This document shows positions 45,284-53,867 of a stretch of DNA of 64,000 bases, in pieces. The notes below the pieces were generated by a model. That model worked only from the letters and a program-made list of their open reading frames with translations. It did not search any database and was not told where the DNA came from. The number at the start of each line of letters is the position of its first letter. Position 1 is the stretch's first letter. The stretch spans positions 1 through 64,000 of the forward strand of contig CAMAZP010000013.1 of NCBI GenBank assembly GCA_945863605.1, in the 5' to 3' direction. The position numbers and the translations under genes are program-made. This DNA is from Chitinophaga pinensis. Lineage in GTDB: Bacteria; Bacteroidota; Bacteroidia; Flavobacteriales_D; Crocinitomicaceae.

Positions 45284-46594
45284 TCACTTCTTTTTTGTGA
45301 TGTTGAATAACTCCATTCGCCAATTACTTTTAAGCTTTTCTTGAATTTGAAATTCATTATTATGCAATTCAGCATTCATAATATCTGAGGTAAGCGTTAT
45401 AACTTCTCGATAATATTTCCATTGTCGGTTTAGGAAGTCGGTTCCGTAACCAAAACCAAAAGATTTATCGAATCGAACCAAATACGATTGCCAAGGCAAC
45501 CAACTTATAAATGAATTGTGATTAATATAAGGTCCTGCGAGGAAAATATATGGAGTATATTTATTTAACCTAAATGGAGCAAATCCAGGGTCATTAATTG
45601 TGTCTGTAATCGGAAGTAGTTGCTCATACCATAATGGGTTCTTTGGCGCTAACATATAGGTTATTGTTGTTGCGTTTTTAGCTCGATAATCGGTTAAAGG
45701 CAATAAATTTGAATGAAATTCTTCCATTTCTGTTGGTGTATCAGATTCCGCTGTTGTGTGAAGTGAAATAATTGTATTTGCAATTTTGGGATAATCAGAA
45801 AAATCATATTCCAGCCAACTTTGTGCCCCTAAACTATGCCCAACACCTATTGTATAATTGGTATTTACGTACTTTAATTTTTTTGAAAACTGGCTAACCT
45901 TTAGCATATCTCTTCTGAAAGTTGATTTACTTCCAATTGTTGTATCTCCTTTTTCAATTACTATTGTGTCGATTGGAGATCTTGATAAACCGTACTCTGT
46001 TGGTAAATTATACCAGGCAGAAATAACAACAAAACCTTTACTTGCCCAATATTCGCATGCGATGTTATTATCGAACGGTACACTTTGAGCTCCATGATGA
46101 TAGAGAATTAAAGGAAATTTCTCGTCGGAAACAGGCAAATTTCTTTGTGCATAAACACTTGCGCCCTTCAATTTTTGCCATGCTCGAATGATGGTATCTG
46201 ATTTAGTTAATTCTCCAGTTAATTCATTTATTGGCGCGTAGAATAATTCTCTTGAAATAACAGTTTCTATACTTTTTTCAAAAATAGATGATAACAACTT
46301 ATCTGAAAAAGTAGATGGGAGTTTGGTGTATTCATTGAACAGCATTGGCTTCTTAACTTTTTGTTTTGAAGGATACCAAATTTGAATCCAAATTGGCTTC
46401 TTAAATTTCTGATTATTTATAACATAATCGTCTATTTCATCAAAAATTACAGTGTCTTTGAAACCAACTCCCCATTTGCCATATTCAATACTATCCATTT
46501 TCAATGAATTAAGTGTTTTTTGAGTATACACTTTAAACCCAAAAAACAACATAATTAAAATCATTAATACTTTTAAAACACCATTTATCATCAT
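45284..46594 (-). CDS. alpha/beta hydrolase (PAF-acetylhydrolase-like)
   Basis: A 436-residue exported hydrolase. The N-terminal hydrophobic segment (VLKVLMILIMLFFGFKVYTQ) acts as signal or anchor. YHHGAQSVPFDNN forms the oxyanion region, and GVGHSLGAQSWLEYD is the nucleophile elbow with Ser in GHSLG. The layout (PKQKVKKPMLFNEYTKLPS-like N-terminal part, late His in INHNSFISW) recalls platelet-activating-factor acetylhydrolase-like or dienelactone hydrolase proteins. The gene sits in the segment bounded by the two aspS ends and may be cargo. Confidence 0.75.
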   Translation of the reverse strand: MMINGVLKVLMILIMLFFGFKVYTQKTLNSLKMDSIEYGKWGVGFKDTVIFDEIDDYVINNQKFKKPIWIQIWYPSKQKVKKPMLFNEYTKLPSTFSDKLLSSIFEKSIETVISRELFYAPINELTGELTKSDTIIRAWQKLKGASVYAQRNLPVSDEKFPLILYHHGAQSVPFDNNIACEYWASKGFVVISAWYNLPTEYGLSRSPIDTIVIEKGDTTIGSKSTFRRDMLKVSQFSKKLKYVNTNYTIGVGHSLGAQSWLEYDFSDYPKIANTIISLHTTAESDTPTEMEEFHSNLLPLTDYRAKNATTITYMLAPKNPLWYEQLLPITDTINDPGFAPFRLNKYTPYIFLAGPYINHNSFISWLPWQSYLVRFDKSFGFGYGTDFLNRQWKYYREVITLTSDIMNAELHNNEFQIQEKLKSNWRMELFNITKKK

Positions 46595-46658
46595 CTGAAA
46601 ATTTAATTATTTCATCATCTTCCTGTGACTCTTCTTCGTTTACATTTTCGGCTTTTTG

Positions 46659-47012
46659 TTACTCGTGTTCAATAATTAAGGTAGTCGTTAATTCAACTAG
46701 ATTATTACGTGTTAGCATCTCAACAATTAGTGTCAAGTTTGAGTCAAAAAGTGATATTAAAGCTTTGTTATGAATATTTCCAGTTTTAACCAGTAATAGT
46801 TTTTTCGGTTGTGCATTAATAAGATAACTCTCTAAGAAATCATTATCTTTTGTTATAACGACTCTATTTTCTTCAATTGCAATAGAAGTTATTAATCCAT
46901 CTGAGGATGCATTTGAATCAGGTAATTCCATTGTGTGAATTGCATCATAACCTCTGTGTTTAAGCAAATAACTTAAAGCAATTGGTAATTGAGCATCAAC
47001 AATAAATTTCAC
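46659..47012 (-). CDS. DUF5615 PIN-like toxin
   Basis: A 117-residue PIN-like protein (Mut7-C/DUF5615 type): FIVDAQLPIALSYLLKHRGY at the start, then ASSDGLI and VVITKDNDFLESYL, and LLLVKTGN. The acidic residues of these motifs form the presumed nuclease site. Genes of this family pair with DUF433 genes as toxin-antitoxin modules. It overlaps the DUF433 gene by four bases. Confidence 0.85.
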   Translation of the reverse strand: MKFIVDAQLPIALSYLLKHRGYDAIHTMELPDSNASSDGLITSIAIEENRVVITKDNDFLESYLINAQPKKLLLVKTGNIHNKALISLFDSNLTLIVEMLTRNNLVELTTTLIIEHE

Positions 47013-47242
47013 GATGCAATTTTATGTATGCTTTTTGAACTAGCTAATTTAGACGCATAACTCAAACACGCTAAAAAATCTTCCCGTTCTAAATCGGGAT
47101 AATCTTCCAATAATTCTTCGATAGTCATTCCAGATGCCATAAGTTCTAGCATATTTTCCACAGGATAACGCAAACCTCTAATGGTTGGTTTACCATGACA
47201 AATTGTTGAATCGATTGTAATGCGTTCTAAATTATTGTGCAT
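47009..47242 (-). CDS. DUF433 antitoxin
   Basis: A 77-residue helical DNA-binding protein: RITIDSTICHGKPTIRGLRY and VENMLELMASGMTIEELLED are the DUF433 signature. It is the likely antitoxin for the overlapping DUF5615 gene. It starts 36 bases after the aspS stop on the same strand, so read-through from aspS could express the module. Confidence 0.87.
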   Translation of the reverse strand: MHNNLERITIDSTICHGKPTIRGLRYPVENMLELMASGMTIEELLEDYPDLEREDFLACLSYASKLASSKSIHKIAS

Positions 47243-47278
47243 AAAACTTATTTTAATATCCGAAAATACAATTTAATT

Positions 47279-49024
47279 TTATTTTAACCTAATCCCCAAT
47301 TCTTTCAACTGTTTCTCATCCAAAGGTGATGGTGCGTCAATCATTGTGTCGCGGCCGCTGTTGTTTTTAGGGAAAGCGATGTAATCACGGATAGATTCTG
47401 AACCGCCCATTGTGGCAACCAAACGATCTAAACCGAAAGCCAAACCTCCGTGTGGTGGCGCTCCGTATTCAAAGGCATTCATCAAGAATCCAAATTGCGC
47501 TTGCGCTTCTTCTTTCTTGAAACCTAAAAGGTCAAACATTTGCGATTGCAACGCTCTGTCGTGAATACGAATTGAACCTCCGCCCAATTCTACTCCGTTC
47601 ATTGCTAAATCGTAAGCATTCGCACGCACTTTTCCAGGTTCTGTGTTTATCAAATGGAAATCTTCTGGTTTCGGAGAAGTAAATGGATGGTGCATTGCGT
47701 GGTAACGTTCATTTTCTTCATCCCATTCTAACAATGGAAAATCCAATACCCACAATGGTTTGAACACGTCTGGATTTCTCAATCCTAAAGTGGTACCTAA
47801 ATTCAAACGCAATTCGTTCAATTGCTTGCGTGTTTTTTCTAAATCGCCACACAACAATAAAATTAAATCACCCGGTTGTGCATTTGCACGTGTAGCCATC
47901 TCTTTCAAATCTTCTTCAGAATAGAATTTATCCACCGATGATTTGAACGTTCCGTCTTTATTGTATTTGATGTAAACCAATCCTTTTGCACCAATTTGTG
48001 GACGTTTTACCCATTCAGTTAATTCATCCAATTGCTTACGTGTGTATTCAGAACAACCCGGCGCACTGATTCCGATGACAGCTTCTGCGCTATCAAAAAC
48101 CACGAAATTTTTACCGTGAGCTAAATCGGTCATGTCCACGAACTCCATTCCAAAACGAATGTCTGGTTTGTCGGAACCGTATTTTTCCATTGCTTCAGCG
48201 TAGGTCATTCTTGGGAACGCACCTTCAAATTCAACACCACGCACCGTTTTGAATAAGTGCTTAATCAATCCTTCAAACATTTCCAAGATGTCGTTTTGCT
48301 CCACAAATGCCATTTCACAGTCAATTTGTGTAAACTCAGGTTGTCTATCTGCACGTAAATCTTCGTCGCGGAAACATTTCACAATTTGGTAGTAACGGTC
48401 GAAACCTGAAACCATCAATAATTGCTTGAACGTTTGTGGCGATTGAGGTAAAGCGTAAAATTGTCCTTCGTTCATGCGACTTGGTACCACGAAATCACGC
48501 GCTCCTTCTGGTGTAGATTTAATTAAAACAGGTGTTTCAACATCTAAAAATTCTTTTGAATCCAAATATTTTCTTGTTTCCAAAGCCACTTGATTACGCA
48601 AGCGCAATTTTTGCAACACAGGATTTCTTCTTAAATCTAAATAACGGTATTGCATTCTGATTTCGTCGCCACCGTCAGTTTCGTCTTCAATTGTGAATGG
48701 AGGCAATTTCGCAGCGTTTAGGATTTTCAATTCCGTCACGTTGATTTCGATTTCACCTGTTGGCATATTTTTATTCTTGCTACTGCGCTCGATAACGATT
48801 CCAGTTGCTTGAATCACAAATTCACGTCCTAATTTTCTTGCTTGTTCGCACAAATCGGCATTCACTTCCATATTGAAAGCTAACTGTGTAAGACCGTAAC
48901 GATCGCGTAAATCGGTAAACGTCATTCCACCTAAATCTCTTGAACGCTGTACCCAACCTGCTAAAGTTACAGTTGTACCAACGTGTTCCATTCTTAATTC
49001 TCCACAAGTGTGCGAGCGATACAT
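47279..49024 (-). CDS. aspS: aspartyl-tRNA synthetase
   Basis: A 581-residue class IIb synthetase that charges tRNA-Asp. The OB-fold anticodon domain starts [20 protein letters not shown]; class II motif 2 is [20 protein letters not shown], and motif 3 is [16 protein letters not shown]. The bacterial GAD insertion lies between (near [14 protein letters not shown]). The frame is open 22 codons further, but the ATG chosen matches the normal N-terminus and lies below a strong promoter. The 3' end has a diverged copy at 45132. Confidence 0.97.
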   Translation of the reverse strand: MYRSHTCGELRMEHVGTTVTLAGWVQRSRDLGGMTFTDLRDRYGLTQLAFNMEVNADLCEQARKLGREFVIQATGIVIERSSKNKNMPTGEIEINVTELKILNAAKLPPFTIEDETDGGDEIRMQYRYLDLRRNPVLQKLRLRNQVALETRKYLDSKEFLDVETPVLIKSTPEGARDFVVPSRMNEGQFYALPQSPQTFKQLLMVSGFDRYYQIVKCFRDEDLRADRQPEFTQIDCEMAFVEQNDILEMFEGLIKHLFKTVRGVEFEGAFPRMTYAEAMEKYGSDKPDIRFGMEFVDMTDLAHGKNFVVFDSAEAVIGISAPGCSEYTRKQLDELTEWVKRPQIGAKGLVYIKYNKDGTFKSSVDKFYSEEDLKEMATRANAQPGDLILLLCGDLEKTRKQLNELRLNLGTTLGLRNPDVFKPLWVLDFPLLEWDEENERYHAMHHPFTSPKPEDFHLINTEPGKVRANAYDLAMNGVELGGGSIRIHDRALQSQMFDLLGFKKEEAQAQFGFLMNAFEYGAPPHGGLAFGLDRLVATMGGSESIRDYIAFPKNNSGRDTMIDAPSPLDEKQLKELGIRLK

Positions 49025-49043
49025 AAGCTTAAATTTTAGGTTG

Positions 49044-49074
49044 CAAAAGTAAGAAACAAAGAGCGCTTTAACAA
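49044..49074 (-). promoter_or_regulatory. promoter of aspS
   Basis: On the minus strand TTG (49074-49072), 20 bases and TACTTTTG (49051-49044) match the Bacteroidota -33/-7 consensus. It overlaps the last codons of coaE, and transcription would start about 15 bases before the preferred aspS ATG. Confidence 0.75.
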
Positions 49075-49664
49075 TGCAATTTTCTTTCAATTTTTATTTG
49101 TTCAAGCAAGCATTCAATTTGTATTAAAAGTGGACTTTCACCATCATTTAAAATTTGTAAAGACGTCATTTTGCGTTTTTCATCATCTTTTAATTGATTA
49201 TTCATTCGCGCTAAAACTTCTTCCTTGTTGATAATATCTCTATTTAAAACACGTTTCAAACGTAATTCTTCAGGTGCATAAACTAAAATTGTAGCATCGA
49301 AATTGCGATAAGCACCCGTTTCAAAAAGAATGGCGGCCTCATTAAAAATTAAATCACTTGTTTGCGCTTTTGTCCAATCTTCAAAATCTTGTCGCACAAT
49401 TGGATGAATTAACTGATTGACTTTCAATCGGAGATCGTCGTTTGAGAAAATGGTTGATGCGAGCACTTTTTTATCTAACTCGCCACCGAAGTAAACATTT
49501 TCACCTACGAGGTCAATCAATCCTTGTCGAATTATAGGATGAGTATTTGTCAATTCTTTAGAGCGAACATCTGAATAGTAAACAGGATAACCCATTCGCT
49601 CGATGATGGTCGCAATAAATGATTTTCCTGAGCCAATACCACCAGTGATTCCAATTCTCTTCAT
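49068..49664 (-). CDS. coaE: dephospho-CoA kinase
   Basis: Catalyses the last step of coenzyme A synthesis, the ATP-dependent phosphorylation of the 3'-OH of dephospho-CoA. The 198-residue protein starts with the P-loop [11 protein letters not shown] and has the CoaE features [10 protein letters not shown] (Asp of DADxxA-type), [10 protein letters not shown] and EAAILFETG. It is followed by aspS on the same strand. Confidence 0.94.
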   Translation of the reverse strand: MKRIGITGGIGSGKSFIATIIERMGYPVYYSDVRSKELTNTHPIIRQGLIDLVGENVYFGGELDKKVLASTIFSNDDLRLKVNQLIHPIVRQDFEDWTKAQTSDLIFNEAAILFETGAYRNFDATILVYAPEELRLKRVLNRDIINKEEVLARMNNQLKDDEKRKMTSLQILNDGESPLLIQIECLLEQIKIERKLHC

Positions 49665-49751
49665 TGAAGCGAAGATAATTTAAATTAGAAATACGTAGTT
49701 AGAATTTCTTCAATATTTGTATTACAGTTACGAACCTCAAAAAATCATTTA

Positions 49752-49856
49752 ATCCATTGAAATGGATAATTCATGCGCACAAAAACCCATAGGCGCGTGA
49801 TTAATCACGCACCTATGGGTAAAATAATCATACATCAAAAATGGTTTCAACCATTT
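49752..49856. repeat. tripartite palindromic repeat, copy 3
   Basis: The same architecture as at 3231 and 7390 with changed stems: left ATCCATTGAAATGGAT (49752-49767), a central 36-base palindrome around GTGATTAATCAC with CCCATAGG/CCTATGGG outer arms (49785-49820, one mismatch) and right AAATGGTTTCAACCATTT (49839-49856). It ends one base before the stop codon of the LamG gene. Confidence 0.82.
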
Positions 49857-49857
49857 A

Positions 49858-51177
49858 TCATTGCAACACAATCTTTCTCACCGTCACCGTATTATTTTGC
49901 GGATCGATGAGGTGAACAAAATACAATCCGTTACCCGACCAAGTACTCAAATCCACATAGAATTGCGCTTGATTGATTAAGCTTTGAAATACCTGCTGAC
50001 CTGCGTTGTTTTCAATTTTTATCGTATAACCAGCCATTGCTGCAAAGTTTCCATTATCAATGGTGATATGATCACTTGCTGGGTTGGGATAAATTAAAAT
50101 AGTATTCTCGTTGTTTGGTGCTGGTAAGCTCAAGGTCGTGTTAATAATTAGTGTATCTGTAACTGTTGTTAAACAAGTATCTCCAATAATTATTTGTGCC
50201 ACATCTGATGTATCAATACAACCACCCGCGTTTACAATGGCTCTAAAAGGTTGATTGTAGTTGGATAATTGTACGTTTGAAACAGTTAATGTATTGGTTG
50301 CACCACCTAAATAGTTAGCATTTGAAGGAACATTTTGCCAACCAAAATTAGATGGATTGCTTTGCCATTGATACGTGCTCCCAGCTATTGCATTTACAGA
50401 AAACTGTGCGTTTGAACCAACAGGATTAACTGAATTGGTTGGTTGAGATGTGATTTCATTACCACAACTATTATACAAAGCAGAAATTTCTTGCGGAGTT
50501 AAAGCACGGTTCCAAAAACCAATATCGTCAAGTTTACCAAATAAATCTTGACCTGCTATTGAGCCAAACCAAACCAAGTCTCCCAATTGTGTGTTAAAAT
50601 TCTGGTTTCCATTATAATTGAAAAATTGGCTTGTTGTTATGTCTCCATTGATATAAAATTTAAATGAATTTGTTGTAGTTCCAAATGATGGTTGGTACGT
50701 AATAACTAAGTGATTCCACGTTCCAATAGGAGTAATAGGATTGTGTGCAACTTGGCTATTTGAATTATCAATAGTCGGAGAATGACCACCTTGCTGAGTT
50801 GGAAATAAATAAATATTCATTCTCGAACCTATTGATGTTAGACCATAATACATTAACCCTCCTTCACTTGTATTGGATAGATACCATAATGAAATCGACC
50901 TTGCATTTTGACCAAGTATTCCAGAATAGTTGGTTTGTATTTTTTGATTTCCTCCATTAAAACTATATGCCTTATTCGCTAATCCAAATCGATCCGTTGT
51001 CAACGTCGCTCCATTCACCGTCCCATTATTCCCATTCCCGCTCTCATCATTGGCATTTCCGTTAAACGGCCACCAACCCACTAAACCGTTTGAAGGAACA
51101 TAACTTGGTACTTGCGCCCAAAAATTTGCAGTTAAACTAAGCCCAACTGCAAAGGCTGTAAACATAACTTTTTTCAT
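49858..51177 (-). CDS. secreted LamG-domain protein with T9SS sorting domain
   Basis: A 439-residue protein. The signal peptide ends near NFWA-Q. A LamG/concanavalin-like domain (about 20-225) starts GLVGWWPFNGNANDESGNGN and includes SISLWYLS and DDIGFWNRALTPQEISALYN. An Ig-like stretch (QFSVNAIAGSTYQWQSNP) and a T9SS domain (ILIYPNPASDHITIDNGNF) follow. It probably binds a surface polysaccharide or matrix. The frame is open 15 codons upstream; the chosen ATG starts the signal peptide. A structured RNA region lies just upstream. Confidence 0.88.
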   Translation of the reverse strand: MKKVMFTAFAVGLSLTANFWAQVPSYVPSNGLVGWWPFNGNANDESGNGNNGTVNGATLTTDRFGLANKAYSFNGGNQKIQTNYSGILGQNARSISLWYLSNTSEGGLMYYGLTSIGSRMNIYLFPTQQGGHSPTIDNSNSQVAHNPITPIGTWNHLVITYQPSFGTTTNSFKFYINGDITTSQFFNYNGNQNFNTQLGDLVWFGSIAGQDLFGKLDDIGFWNRALTPQEISALYNSCGNEITSQPTNSVNPVGSNAQFSVNAIAGSTYQWQSNPSNFGWQNVPSNANYLGGATNTLTVSNVQLSNYNQPFRAIVNAGGCIDTSDVAQIIIGDTCLTTVTDTLIINTTLSLPAPNNENTILIYPNPASDHITIDNGNFAAMAGYTIKIENNAGQQVFQSLINQAQFYVDLSTWSGNGLYFVHLIDPQNNTVTVRKIVLQ

Positions 51178-51220
51178 TTTTAAAAGTTTTAGTTTCACCC
51201 GCCCCAAAGTGAGTTTATAC

Positions 51221-51425
51221 AAAAAAAGAAGCGTGGGACAGTTGCCTTACTCGTAACTGAGGGAGACGAAGCCCTATCCACAAAGTAAAGTAACGCCCAC
51301 GCCGTAGCATGAGCGTTTCACTTTAACTTCCCTGTGGATTTGAAATTTCGTCTTTTCAGTTACAGGTTGTTTAGCAAACGCTAATTTTTAATTCCAATAA
51401 AATCCGATATGCCGTTGCAAAAGGA
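51221..51425 (-). ncRNA. candidate structured RNA of about 200 nt (6S-like shape)
   Basis: A long nested self-complementary region. Stem pairs are 51253-51260 with 51356-51363, 51264-51270 with 51347-51353, 51276-51282 with 51333-51339 and 51294-51302 with 51307-51315 (tetraloop). An outer AGCGT/ACGCT pair runs straight into a run of seven T on the minus strand. Two apical pairs are G-U only if read on the minus strand, which fixes the strand. A promoter lies at the right distance. The rod-like shape and size resemble 6S RNA, but I see no decisive sequence signature. It could instead be a leader of the LamG gene or a palindromic repeat element. Confidence 0.5.
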
Positions 51426-51430
51426 TGGTA

Positions 51431-51460
51431 CAAAGTTAAGCGTCAAATTTTTAATACAAA
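51431..51460 (-). promoter_or_regulatory. promoter of the candidate structured RNA
   Basis: On the minus strand TTTG (51460-51457), 18 bases and TAACTTTG (51438-51431) closely match TTTG-N19-TAnnTTTG. The predicted start is near 51425, upstream of the first paired segment. Confidence 0.7.
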
Positions 51461-51578
51461 AACTTACAACTAAAATAAAAGAAAATTAGACCTAAAAAGC
51501 GCTGAATTCGATTGCAAAATTGAAAATAGTAGATTGAGTAACTAACCTTTTAAGAATTTAAAATGCTAATTTCGCACA

Positions 51579-52313
51579 ATGAATCAAAAAGAGTGGTTTG
51601 CGGAATGGTTTGACACGAGTTATTATCACCAGTTGTATCAAAACCGCAATGAAGAAGAAGCTGCTTTGTTCATTTCGAACTTATTGCAATTTCTGAATTT
51701 ACCAAAATCTTCCAAATTATTGGATTTAGCTTGCGGAAAAGGTCGTCATTCAGTTACCTTAAATTCCTTTGGTTACGAAGTTTTAGGTGTTGACTTGGCG
51801 GCGAATAGCATTCAAGAAGCTTCCAAATTTCAAAATGAATCGCTATCATTTGCAACTCACGATATGCGCGAAGTGATTGAAAACAAAACGTTTGATGCGA
51901 TTTTTAATCTTTTTACAAGTTTTGGATATTTCGACCACGAAAGTGAAAATGAAAAAGTGTGTGCCTCAATCGCAAAAATGCTCGCTCCAAAAGGAAAATT
52001 AATCATTGATTTTATGAATGCGGAGAAAGTGATTCAACAATTAGTGGCGGAAGAAGTGAAACAAGTTGGAGACTTGGCATTTAATCTAGAGCGACGTTAC
52101 GACGGAAAACACATCTACAAAGACATTCGTTTTCAAGATAATGGACAAGATTTTCATTTCACTGAACGTGTTCAAGCTTTGAAACTTGCCGATTTTACAC
52201 GTTTATTGCAAACTGATTTTAACATACTAGCAACTTTCGGAACATTTGATTTGCAAGCTTACTCACCAACAACCTCCGATCGATTAATCATTATAGCAGA
52301 GCGAAAAATATGA
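51579..52313 (+). CDS. class I SAM-dependent methyltransferase
   Basis: A 244-residue protein with motif I LLDLACGKGRHSVTLN, GVDLAANSIQEA and the DMREVIENKTFDAIFNLFTS segment. It starts EWFAEWFDTSYYHQLYQNRN, typical of a Bacteroidota methyltransferase group of unknown substrate. A TAATTTCG box lies about 11 bases upstream. It overlaps the ZIP transporter start by four bases. Confidence 0.86.
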   Translation: MNQKEWFAEWFDTSYYHQLYQNRNEEEAALFISNLLQFLNLPKSSKLLDLACGKGRHSVTLNSFGYEVLGVDLAANSIQEASKFQNESLSFATHDMREVIENKTFDAIFNLFTSFGYFDHESENEKVCASIAKMLAPKGKLIIDFMNAEKVIQQLVAEEVKQVGDLAFNLERRYDGKHIYKDIRFQDNGQDFHFTERVQALKLADFTRLLQTDFNILATFGTFDLQAYSPTTSDRLIIIAERKI

Positions 52314-53035
52314 ATTTAAGTACCGTATTTATTGGATTATTCGTTTCTGTTATCATTGGTGGAGTGGTGGTTAATTACCTTCACGCTACGAATAAAAATC
52401 AGTTCATTAAACTTGCATTGGCGTTTAGTGGTGGTTTTTTGTTGGCGATTATTTTTCAGCATCTACTTCCTGATTTATACCACGAGGGCGCTGGAGAAAT
52501 TGGGATTTATATTTTAATTGGTTTTCTCGTTCAGTTGATTTTAGAATATTTTTCTGGCGGAATTGAACACGGTCACGTTCATGTGCATCAAGGTCAGCCT
52601 TTGCCTTGGGCCTTGTTTATTTCACTTTCTGTTCACTCTGTCATCGAAGGAATTCCGTTGGGAAATCAATATATGGGCATTGTTTCCGACCACGGTCACG
52701 CACACGGTTCACTTTTCTGGGGAATTATTTTCCATCAAATTCCAGTTTCAATTGCACTTATGACTTTGTTAATGAGCACAAAACTTTCAACATTTCAATC
52801 GTGGTTAGTTTTAATCGCCTTTGGAATTATGACGCCACTTGGAGTACTGTTAGGATTTGCCGTTTCCCCTGAACAATTAGGAATTGATGTTCACGTAATT
52901 TTAGCTATTGTCGTTGGGATGTTTTTGCATATTTCAACCACCATTATTTTTGAAACCACTGAAAACCATAAGTTTAACTTACTAAAATTGGTAAGCATCG
53001 TTTTTGGTTGTGGCTTGGCGATGGTGATGTATTAA
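52310..53035 (+). CDS. ZIP family metal transporter
   Basis: A 241-residue importer of zinc or related divalent metals. About eight helices, a His-rich loop (HGHVHVHQ) after helix 3, and the signature metal-site helices HSVIEGIPLG and FHQIPVSIALM are present. It overlaps the methyltransferase gene. Its last 11 codons recur, with synonymous changes only, at 53828 on the far side of a toxin-antitoxin pair. Confidence 0.92.
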   Translation: MNLSTVFIGLFVSVIIGGVVVNYLHATNKNQFIKLALAFSGGFLLAIIFQHLLPDLYHEGAGEIGIYILIGFLVQLILEYFSGGIEHGHVHVHQGQPLPWALFISLSVHSVIEGIPLGNQYMGIVSDHGHAHGSLFWGIIFHQIPVSIALMTLLMSTKLSTFQSWLVLIAFGIMTPLGVLLGFAVSPEQLGIDVHVILAIVVGMFLHISTTIIFETTENHKFNLLKLVSIVFGCGLAMVMY

Positions 53036-53112
53036 ATATCAAATAATTATCTTTTAACTTTATAATTTTATACCCACAAATTTATTTTTGAAATAGAATT
53101 TTCTACTTTATT

Positions 53113-53451
53113 TCAAATTTGAGCTAAATAATTGTCTATATCCATTTTTAATTGGGGTAAATGAATCGATATAATTCCCCAAATAATCACATCATCCACT
53201 TTATCATAATTATGAATTACCCAATTTCTTGTGTCAACAATTTGTCTTGCGTTTGTTAAATTAAACTCTGGATCAATTTTTAGAATTCTATTCGTGGCTT
53301 CACCAATTATTTCTATCTCTCGCTCAACGGCTCTGCGAACTAACTTATTTTTCTGGTAATCATAGAAATTTCTTTCTTTTCCTACAAATTCAAAAATAGA
53401 ATCTATTGATGTTTTAATATCATATAAATGCATTTTGATTTCATGCTTCAT
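53113..53451 (-). CDS. HEPN-domain RNase toxin (HepT type, DUF86)
   Basis: A 112-residue helical protein with the catalytic RX4HXY motif R75-N-W-V-I-H80-N-Y82. In the MntA-HepT systems this Tyr is the target of AMPylation by the antitoxin. AVEREIEIIGEATNRILK is the usual central helix. It overlaps the nucleotidyltransferase gene by 11 bases and is convergent with the ZIP gene. Confidence 0.9.
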   Translation of the reverse strand: MKHEIKMHLYDIKTSIDSIFEFVGKERNFYDYQKNKLVRRAVEREIEIIGEATNRILKIDPEFNLTNARQIVDTRNWVIHNYDKVDDVIIWGIISIHLPQLKMDIDNYLAQI

Positions 53452-53761
53452 AGATCAATTTTTTGGATTCATTTATACTTTGAATAAAGTAAGGATTTGA
53501 AAGTGAATTTTCTGTTACAATATCAATTTCACGATGAAAAAGTTCTCTTAATTTATAATGTAGTGAAAAATAATTAGCAGTATATTCTTCAATTGAAACA
53601 TTGTCAGCAAACGAAATGAGAAAATCAATATCGCTTTGATCGTTAAACCGTTCAGAAACAACTGAACCAAATGCATAGAGCCTTTTTATTTTAAAGGTTA
53701 TGCATAATAGTTTTACCTCTTCGATATGTTGTTCTATAATCGCTTGCATTTTTTTATTCAA
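53441..53761 (-). CDS. MntA-like nucleotidyltransferase antitoxin
   Basis: A 106-residue minimal nucleotidyltransferase. The GSX10DXD motif is complete: G32-S33 and D44-I-D46 (AFGSVVSERFNDQSDIDFLI). It should neutralise the HEPN toxin by AMP transfer. It is the first gene of the pair. Confidence 0.9.
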   Translation of the reverse strand: MNKKMQAIIEQHIEEVKLLCITFKIKRLYAFGSVVSERFNDQSDIDFLISFADNVSIEEYTANYFSLHYKLRELFHREIDIVTENSLSNPYFIQSINESKKLIYEA

Positions 53762-53827
53762 AATTAGCTTTTCTAAAGTTAAGAAAATTTTATTTTAGAA
53801 AATCTATTTTGTAGTCTGATTTTCTTT

Positions 53828-53860
53828 TTCGGTTGTGGCTTAGCGATGGTGATGTATTGA
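53828..53860 (+). pseudogene. relic copy of the ZIP transporter 3' end
   Basis: 33 bases match 53003-53035 with three differences. All are silent: TTT/TTC, TTG/TTA and stop TAA/TGA. Both copies encode FGCGLAMVMY and stop. Upstream codons remain in frame and hydrophobic (SLIFF) but no longer match. It lies 66 bases from the antitoxin start, in the same direction as the transporter, and the toxin-antitoxin pair is enclosed between the two copies. Confidence 0.85.
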
Positions 53861-53867
53861 TTGTAAT

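Noticed and set aside
45132-45323. 63-codon minus-strand ORF ending in the aspS-like tail
   Set aside because: Its first half is out-of-frame hydrolase sequence and intergenic DNA; only the last 23 codons are meaningful, as a relic of the aspS end.
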